From Galerina marginata (taxonomy: Eukaryota > Basidiomycota > Agaricomycetes > Agaricales > Galerinaceae), in contig JAECYW010000020.1 in the NCBI GenBank assembly GCA_023014335.1, forward strand, positions 620,001-684,000: DNA of 64,000 nt. The letters run 5' to 3'. The position numbers were made by a program, and so were the translations under genes. How positions within the stretch are numbered: position 1 is the stretch's first letter; each line of letters opens with the position of its first letter. Below the pieces are notes generated by a model, which made no database searches, had not been told where the DNA came from, and was given only the letters and a program-made list of their open reading frames with translations. Of the stretch, positions 57,560-64,000 are shown piece after piece.

Positions 57560-58956
57560 ATGTTCTCCTCTCTTGCCGTTTACACTCTCTTAGCCCTCAG
57601 CATCTGCACCGCGACTGCATTCCCGCAGTACGAGTCGCTCGCTGGACTTAGCAGGGAAGAGCTGGATTCTGTCGTACCGACTCTTCAATACCGCCCGCCG
57701 CAGCCACCTCCCGGGCCTCTGGCAGACGATTCGACAAAGCTGATCAACGATGCTGCTCATCCTCACTTGCCGCTCAAGGCGGGTGATATCCGCGGTCCAT
57801 GCCCCGCGCTGAACACCCTTGCATCTCACGGAGTAAGTCGTGTTAAACATCCATTACTGACTTGATTGCTGATTAAATTAATCGCGTAGTATCTCCCCCG
57901 AAATGGCATCGTCACCCCTGTGCAGATCATTAATGCAGTTCAAGAAGGTGTGTAATAACATTCCACGAATTACTTGATTTTTGAGGCCTTCCATGCAGCT
58001 TTGAACTTGGACAACACATTCGCTCGTTTCCTCGTGTTCTCTACTTTCCTGGTCAATGGAAATCCGATCACCAACCTCATGAGTATTGGAGGCGCTACTC
58101 CATTGACCGGCCCAAACCCACCTAAACCCGCCACAGTTGGGGGTCTTAATACCCACAACAACTGCGAAGGTCAGTGGAACTATATTTCAGGTTTAGTACA
58201 CGCTGCTAAATCAACTTCACGTAGGCGACACCAGTATGACCCGTGGTATGTTTTTTTTTCACTTTTACAGTCACATTGACTAAAAAAATCAATACAGATG
58301 ATGCCTTCTTCGGAAACAATCATGATTTCGATGAGAGCCGATTCAAACATGTATGTCACTACTCCTCTATATTTTCCGTCCTATACTAATTTGTCCCACC
58401 TTACCAGTTCGTCGACTTCAGCAACAAATACGGAGCTGGAAAATACAATCTGACGGTGGCCGCTGAACTGAGGCACTTCCTTCACCAGGACTCCATCTCG
58501 CGCAACCCGCAGTTCTCGCTCGTTTCACCCCGTCTCTTCACAGCATACGGCGAATCTGTCTTCCCTATCAACTTCTTTATCGATGGTCGCCAGAAAGACG
58601 GCCAGCTGGACCTCAACGTTGCACGCGGTTTCTTCCAGAACATGATGCTCCCCCCAGATTTCCACCGCCATGACGGATCGATTAGCAACGAAGGGTTCGA
58701 ATCCGTGTTCAACAAGTACCCCATCCAGCCGGGAGGTAATACCAGGGGAGTCAACACCTACAAGGCCGATCATTCTTCGCCGACGTTGTTCGAGCCATGC
58801 AAACGCTACACCGACTTCGTGAACAAGAACATCAAGGCGTTGTACCCTCACCCAACCGGACTGCTCCGAAAGGCGATCAACATTAATTTGCAGTTCTTGT
58901 ATGAATCTACTCTTTCGGACAACTGCACCCAGGTATTCCCCTACGGTCGTGATTAA
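57560..58956 (+). CDS. Secreted unspecific peroxygenase (heme-thiolate, long/group II type)
   Basis: Extracellular heme-thiolate enzyme that uses H2O2 to hydroxylate or epoxidise many organic compounds, or to halogenate. MFSSLAVYTLLALSICTATA is the signal peptide, followed by a propeptide up to about residue 45 (PPPGPLADDSTKLINDAAHP). Then comes the heme-ligand motif GDIRGPCPALNTLASHGYLPRNG (PCP). EGDTSMTRDDAFFGNNHDF is the Mg-binding/EGD motif, spliced from three exons. FSLVSPRLFTAYGESVFP carries the Arg and Glu of the long-type acid-base pair. The C-terminal cysteines (FEPC and DNCTQVFPYGRD) match the disulfide of the Agrocybe enzyme. The stop is at 58954-58956. About six introns. The sequence stays very close to the Agrocybe prototype across its length, and all residues expected for activity are present. 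Confidence 0.92.
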
Positions 58957-59443
58957 TAATTGGGAGTTGGATGCCGTATTCGGTATGAAATTTTGCTAAT
59001 TGGAGTCGGGGAGTATCATTTACTATAATTATTTGGGTTGATACGTATTGGACTGCATCACATCTATATATTTATTGGGTTCAAGAGGTCTATTTTTCAG
59101 TAGTTATTTTGATAATAAGCGTGTTGTTAACCCTAGTTGCCAAAGGAGTGGACCTTTGCCTCTAAAGTACCGCTGCAATCGCGATCAATGTGTCTTGAAA
59201 ATCTACAGGCTGATACAAATACAGATCAAGCATATTCGATTAAGTTCTGAAAGTTCGTTTTGACAGCCACAGTCCAAGTGGATGAACTGGAACAGAAAAA
59301 TCTCCTGCTTTTTAGAAACATAGAGACAGAATTCGGTAGCAAATTTAGTTTCTTAGTCAGGTTCCTCGAAATTTTCCGAGAGGGTCACTTATGTGCTGGA
59401 AATACGAATTAATCCATGTATTTGAACGCACAAAAGAGACTCA
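58957..59443. other. Convergent intergenic region
   Basis: 3' flanks of the peroxygenase (+) and the DUF5648 gene (-). No gene seen. Confidence 0.4.
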
Positions 59444-59900
59444 CTATGCTGGCAAAACATAAGCACCAATGCCTTGATCCGTCCAGCCAAAGGTATTAAT
59501 AAGCTCCTGTTGCTCAGTCGCATCAATAGTGTAATAATGCTCCGTCGCCGACTGGAGAAATAGCGTGAAAAGCGGGACGCTCTCGTAAATCTGCGTCGGA
59601 TAGACATAACCAATAATATCCGGGTCCGTGGCAAACCCACTAACCACCGGGGGGCTCCCGGTGGTCGATATTACAAAGACAAAATCATTCGACGATGCCG
59701 ATTGCAGTCGGTAAAAAGGGAGAGTCCCTGTCTGTGGAGTTTTCCAGGCCAGTCTACGCCGCTGGCATCTGTGTGAACGAAGGCTGAATGACTCTGCAGT
59801 ACGTGGGCAGTATGTGCTGGGCCGAATCCTTCGTAGAATACCTCAGCGAGAGATGGGTCGCCGCAGGTGCCAGTCGTGCGGCGCTTTGTGGGAAATATTA
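59444..59900 (-). pseudogene. DUF5648-domain secreted-type protein, frameshifted
   Basis: The minus strand reads RRTTGTCGDPSLAEVF, then YEGFGPAHTAHVLQSHSAF and VHTDASGVDWPGK. The frame must then change. The continuation is in another frame: TPQTGTLPFYRLQSASSNDF, ATDPDIIGYVY, PLFTLFLQSATEHYYT, NTFGWTDQGIGAYVLPA, with the stop at 59444-59446. The PFYRL..DHFYT-like and GYVY/GAYV repeats are the DUF5648 pattern, known from basidiomycete secreted proteins without a proven function. One extra A in the AAAA run at about 59744 would join the two frames, so this is a one-base deletion or a sequencing error. The N-terminus (before about 59890), presumably a signal peptide, was not located. Confidence 0.6.
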
Positions 59901-62900
59901 AGATTGACTATTCTTTGCTCAATCCGTAGACCGGCTCACCTTTATGGTAAACTGCTGCATTTCGGGCACTGGCGTGCATCTTACTGGTTGATAGTCAAAG
60001 AAGAGAGTGGTAAGATAGGTGAAGAAAGTTGACTTCATTACAGAGGGTTGTGAATTCTAAAGGGAGCGAAGGCCTTGTTATTCACTTCTACATTCCTTTC
60101 TGGGTAATTTAATACGCGTTCACGTTCCATTCTCCATGGTTTGAAGAAAAACATCACAAGTCGCTCTAATGGGTGGTTTTTTTGGATCCGGCGACAGCGG
60201 AAGGAGTGCGTAGACACATGGTCATTTTGTAGTATTTTCCGTGCTTTAGCGCCTCGCAGAACCTTTATAGGCAGTGGAGCTGTTCCATGTGGATGACATG
60301 TCATCGAAATGCCTTTCCTCCGATTGCATATCCAACATGTCAGCTCACCTGGTATTGCTTAAGCACCTTATTTTCCCATTGAACGAAGCCTGGACACTTC
60401 ATCGAATTGTCGGACTTACACTCACACCCCACGGAGCGATATATCTCCGTGACAGACTACGGCTTATTTTAAAACGATCAAAGATTTTCATAGTGATCCT
60501 CATTGGATCCTCATTATGACGGTCGTTAGTGTGCGAGGGTATTTGCCGACTTTCATAGTTCCAGCCGACCCGGCACATTAAGCGCCCTCAGAGCGCCAGG
60601 CGATGACTGCTCCGACTGATCGCTCATGAGTCATCGAAGAAATTTGAAATTATTCTTTTTTACAGAGACTTTGTGTCCCCCCACCTGGGGTCTGGTTAAG
60701 TATAGTGACGCTTGTAGCACATGTCGGTTTGTCGTTTTCAGTCCTGCTGGACGGCAGCACGATTGATCCGACTATGGCAGGCATGGGAGTTGCCTTAATT
60801 TACTCGAATGCGTGGGCGACGAAGGCTTTTGAGATTCCATAGAGTCAAACTGTTCGCATTGGTACAGGGAGTTCGGTATTCGCTCAGTACGGCGTGAACA
60901 TGGACTTAGCATTCCGAAAAGGTACATATTTTTATGCAGATTACCCTCTCGTTTTTATCCCAAGACTCACTTAGCACGTTAGGTCAAGGATTGTGGAATG
61001 GGCAGATTAGATACCACTGGACAGATCCGGTGGTGGGATCACTGGGATGTCAGGCACCCGTTCCAGAAACTGCGCACGACAACCTCCGACCATCACAGCC
61101 ACAAACAACTGGGAATCCCCATTTTTTTTTTCAATCCTCTGACCGGCACGATAGCGATTGCCCGAGGATACGTTACACTGGAAGACGAGGTAAGGATTCG
61201 ATCACTATCTCCCATATGAATGCCGTATTCTGGCTGTGCCAATTACTCAGATATCCGCGTGTTAGTTAACCCCAACTCGCTGTCGTTGTGACTGGCATTG
61301 TCGTCTACCATGTCCTGGACTTCATTGTAAGCAATGCTAGCCGTTCTAGCTCGGCGAAGACAGGAGTTGTCGAAACTATGCGCGAAACTCGATCAAATGG
61401 ACCGACCTATCTTAAATCCCGTGGCCGAGGTCGTAATATGAGCCCATCCCTGCTTTCTCCATCCCTTCCTTCATCCACGCACGGGTACGCTGTCTCCCAG
61501 GCTCATCCTGCCTGTCATGATTTTCCAGTTTCTCCCCTCCTATTTAATCAGCTTTCTCGTGTAGGCGCAAGGAGGACGTTTTTGAAAATCGTTCTCCCCG
61601 TTTGGTCGCAATTCACACCACGTCATCGTTCCTCCCAGTTGATAGGCCTTCCTTCCTCCATTCCTTCGTCATCCTCGCGTTGTCGGCCTTTACGACTTTT
61701 CTGCTGCACCTGGACTTATGCCGACACGAGACGAACCTCGACACCGGCGTTCTACACTACCCGTCGCCAATAACAGCCTTTGCGTCTTATATTCCCTTAG
61801 AACGCAAAGGCAGAAATCATCCAACGGGAATGACGACGTTTCGACCTCACAGTTTTCTCGAGTTCGTCGTGGGCAATTGTGTCAGCGTTGAACCTTAAGC
61901 GAACCCAGGAGTATTTAGAGATGAGGAGGAGCGCTTGGTGTCGGTCAGAAGGTTGTTTTGCGAAGATGTCCTTCATTTCCGTCCTGCTAGTGGTTAGTAC
62001 TTTGGTTGTTATTCGTCATATGGTTAGGTCTACATCTGACTTATTTGCCCACAGCCTTTTCGTCGTTGTCAGATCCTCCTCCGGTGCATCTACCCCTACG
62101 CCTACGCTCAAGGTCCTACACTCCTCGCGTCGCCAATTATTGCATATGCTCCCTACGTTCGGGGTCCACTGGGGCAGTGGGAACACGATATCGGAGGCTC
62201 ACCGAATGGGCATGAAAATTTTCAACCAGGACGCTTCTCGCGGTCCTCACAGCCGCTCATGTCGGTGTTTGTTGACGTTAAACCGGGAAGCTTGGCGGAC
62301 AAGATGGAGCGTTCGGCGTTGGGTAGAAGGTTGCTCTGCGAGAATGGCCTTATACCATCTGTCGTATGGGTTAGTTGTTATTCTTCATTTTTGGTTTGGC
62401 CTATATCTAACATATTCTCCCATCTACTTGGCATATCATTGCCCACGTCATCTTTCATTCTCTATCTTACGACTCTGCACTCAACATTCACCTATCCGAT
62501 ATGGGGTAGTTGTACCCGATAACCCAGGATTGCAACGGCGAGCTTTTAGGTGACAGCTGCTGCGATGCTGAAGCTTGGGAGCCTCCGTCATCGACAGTCT
62601 TCGGGCCGCCACCTCTTTCTCACTTTCATTCGACGATAATCCTCCCTTTTTCTTCCTGCTCGGTCGATGGATATCCAACACGAAATCGCTGCTTTTAGTA
62701 CTTAGGTCTCTACGCTGTTTGTCCGACCGTTACGATGGCATCAGTTAACTCCACCCACGACACAAGCAGCGAAACTGCTTCATAGGCAGAGAGCCGAGTT
62801 CAAAGATCCAGATCGCGGTTCGAAGACCAGGACGGGGGTAGGATATTTTTTTTTCGAAGCCTGTTTTCCGATTGGTAGATGGGTCCCGCGATCCCGATCC

Positions 62901-63372
62901 CGATCGCATATAGCGAATTCTCCTCCGAAAAGCCAAGTAAGTGGCCACACTGTCAATGCTCTTCTGGGACCTGAAATCTAGGCGTTGATACGTATTTCTA
63001 GCCCAGATCCGACGGGGACGAACATACGAACGCTTCTCGCCTTGTCAGGTAGCCATACCAAAGCCGCATTGGCGAAATATATGAATCAAGTGTACCATCA
63101 GTACGATAGGTTAAGTTAAGAATACGATACAAAGTCTGCGAGCATTTGCCGAACTTGCCCCTCATGGTATTTTGACAGGAAGTTAGGATGTCGGACCAGA
63201 GCAGATTCACCGGAAACGTCGATGTTGAGCAGCTCTCCTACATGATAGCTAACTTCTAAGCACTGTACGTTTCATTTGATAGATCATTGATTAATGGACC
63301 GGGGTTATTCACGCATGAACTTCGTTCTTTGTTGCATTGGCGCTTAGAGGTGACTTGGGCGCTAAATCTCAC
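59901..63372. other. Gene-poor region with decayed sequence
   Basis: About 3.5 kb. At 60700-60960 the + strand has broken frames with protein-like phrases (GMGVALIYSNAWATKAF; SSVFAQYGVNMDLAF) that faintly recall oligopeptide transporters, but they are interrupted by stops, so at most this is a relic. At 61900-62440 there is a degenerate tandem repeat (listed separately). No intact gene was recognised. Confidence 0.4.
61924..62435. repeat. Degenerate tandem repeat, period about 380 bp
   Basis: The block at 61924-62055 (gaggagcg..tcggtcagaaggttgttttgcgaa..ccttcat..gttagt..ttggttgttattcgtcat) recurs, diverged, at 62303-62435 (atggagcg..gggtagaaggttgctctgcgag..ccttata..gttag..ttgttattcttcat). 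Two units are visible. The style resembles the 22.7-23.2 kb tandem repeat but the sequence is different. Confidence 0.55.
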
Positions 63373-63375
63373 GTT

Positions 63376-63567
63376 CACTACTGGGGCCGGACTATTTTGA
63401 CGAGAGTCAAAACATGAGTCAAAATGTCTGGGTACGTCGTTTGAGTTTTGCTCTCTCGTTTTGCCGTCCCATGTACACCTCAATTACGAGAGCAAAATGC
63501 CTGAGCAAAATTCATGCGCCGTGACTCACCTTTTGACACCCGGCAAACGTTTCCCACCTCAGTAGTG
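63376..63567. mobile_element. CACTA-type miniature inverted-repeat element, 192 bp
   Basis: Begins CACTACTGGGGCCGGA and ends, in reverse complement, CACTACTGAGGTGGGA. The imperfect inverted repeat extends inward for about 45 bp through GTCAAAA and TGAGTCA. It is flanked on both sides by GTT (63373-63375 and 63568-63570), a 3-bp target duplication. CACTA termini plus a 3-bp duplication are the marks of the CACTA/EnSpm superfamily. It has no coding capacity and is therefore non-autonomous. Confidence 0.75.
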
Positions 63568-63570
63568 GTT

Positions 63571-64000
63571 CATGTGAGTCTGCAACTCGTTTGAAGACTC
63601 TCCCAGAATAGTCTTCCGGCGAAGCGCAAGTACCGACTTCTAACTGCCATATCATTAGTATAGTTCACGGTAGCGTTTTTTGTTCGTTTTTCAATCCATT
63701 TTCCATTCTGTTTTTCAAGAAAAAAGAGACGAGAAACAAAGTCAAAAAGGAGTCAAAAGTGGAAAATTTCTGAAAAACAACCTTGCAACTTGTTTTTCGT
63801 GAAATTTCTGTTTTTGATCCCGTTTCTCATCTCATTTTTCGATGCTGGGTTTTGAACTCCGATTTCACCAGTAACCGTCGTACCTCACCGGCTTCCTTCC
63901 CTCCCACCATCATGCCCATCCCATTCCACGTCCCACTACATCTTCCACATCGACATCAAACCTAATCCACCACACCACCATGTCTTGAGAGACTCAGACC
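63571..64000. other. Window end; T/A-rich imperfect inverted repeats
   Basis: The stretch 63680-63850 has repeated gtttttca/tgaaaaac and gagacgagaaac/gtttctcatctc blocks that can pair, so it may be a second decayed miniature element. No gene was recognised before the window end. Confidence 0.4.

Noticed and set aside
60700..61270. Oligopeptide-transporter relic
   Set aside because: Two short phrases only, separated by stops; resemblance too weak for a feature.
1..64000. tRNA or rRNA genes
   Set aside because: No cloverleaf with A and B boxes or rRNA core was recognised by eye; a covariance-model scan would be decisive.

Overview
The window is nuclear DNA of a basidiomycete fungus, almost certainly an Agaricomycete (mushroom-forming or wood/litter-decay type). 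The evidence is direct: genes are broken by many 45-65 bp GT-AG introns, and the protein families are ones typical of that class. These are an SC15-like secreted protein, two DUF6534 membrane proteins, a long-type unspecific peroxygenase very close to the Agrocybe type, a CBM1-GH45 endoglucanase, UstYa-like oxidases, and a GCM/MULE transposon that also carries protease and PHD domains. There are no operons, no CRISPR arrays, and no rRNA or tRNA genes that I can see. Because of the introns, most real genes are assembled here from several short ORFs; the exon joins quoted are my own reading.

Layout. 0.5-2.0 kb (-): a DUF6534 membrane protein. 2.8-5.4 kb (-): a cis-prenyltransferase lying immediately downstream of an mpaB/rubber-oxygenase-domain protein; a good 66-bp intron would join them in frame into one fusion protein. 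8.3-9.6 kb (+): secreted GH45 cellulase with CBM1. 10.2-11.6 kb (+): alpha/beta hydrolase. 12.2-12.4 kb (-): a tiny secreted, Kex2-site, cysteine-rich peptide whose Cys-rich tail only appears after splicing. 13.5-14.2 kb: a microsatellite and a possible coiled-coil protein. 18.0-18.8 kb (+): SC15-like secreted protein. 20.5-21.9 kb (+): second DUF6534 protein. 25.4-28.0 kb (-): BBE-type FAD oxidoreductase whose start codon is not found in frame.

32.0-40.7 kb is one complete 8.7-kb Mutator-like (MULE) DNA transposon. It has 9-bp target duplications (ACTAGTATT), imperfect terminal inverted repeats, subterminal arrays of a TACCGTGCA-type motif, and one apparently intact multi-domain gene of about 1,650 codons: GCM-like zinc domain, DDE transposase, basic/SP-rich linker, ubiquitin-protease-like domain, PHD finger and a C-terminal chromatin-reader-like region. 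One of its introns has been enlarged to 1,865 bp by a nested ATTCC-palindrome/GC-rich insertion.

41.5-42.7 kb (+): secreted Cys-rich protein of unknown function. 46.0-47.2 kb (-): seven-TM-type basidiomycete membrane protein. 48.0-51.0 kb: a cluster of UstYa-like (DUF3328) genes, one canonical, one with degenerate metal-binding motifs and one truncated, followed by a small secreted peptide gene. 54.0-55.9 kb (+): BTB-domain protein. 57.5-59.0 kb (+): secreted heme-thiolate unspecific peroxygenase. 59.4-59.9 kb (-): DUF5648 protein interrupted by a one-base frameshift. The long gene-poor stretches (14.2-17.9, 21.9-25.4, 28-32, 42.7-46, 51-54 and 60-63 kb) hold old dispersed and tandem repeats and, near the end, a 192-bp CACTA-type miniature element. 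Common themes are secreted degradative/oxidative enzymes (GH45, peroxygenase, FAD oxidase), possible secondary metabolism (UstYa, alpha/beta hydrolase, mpaB domain) and repeat-rich spacers.
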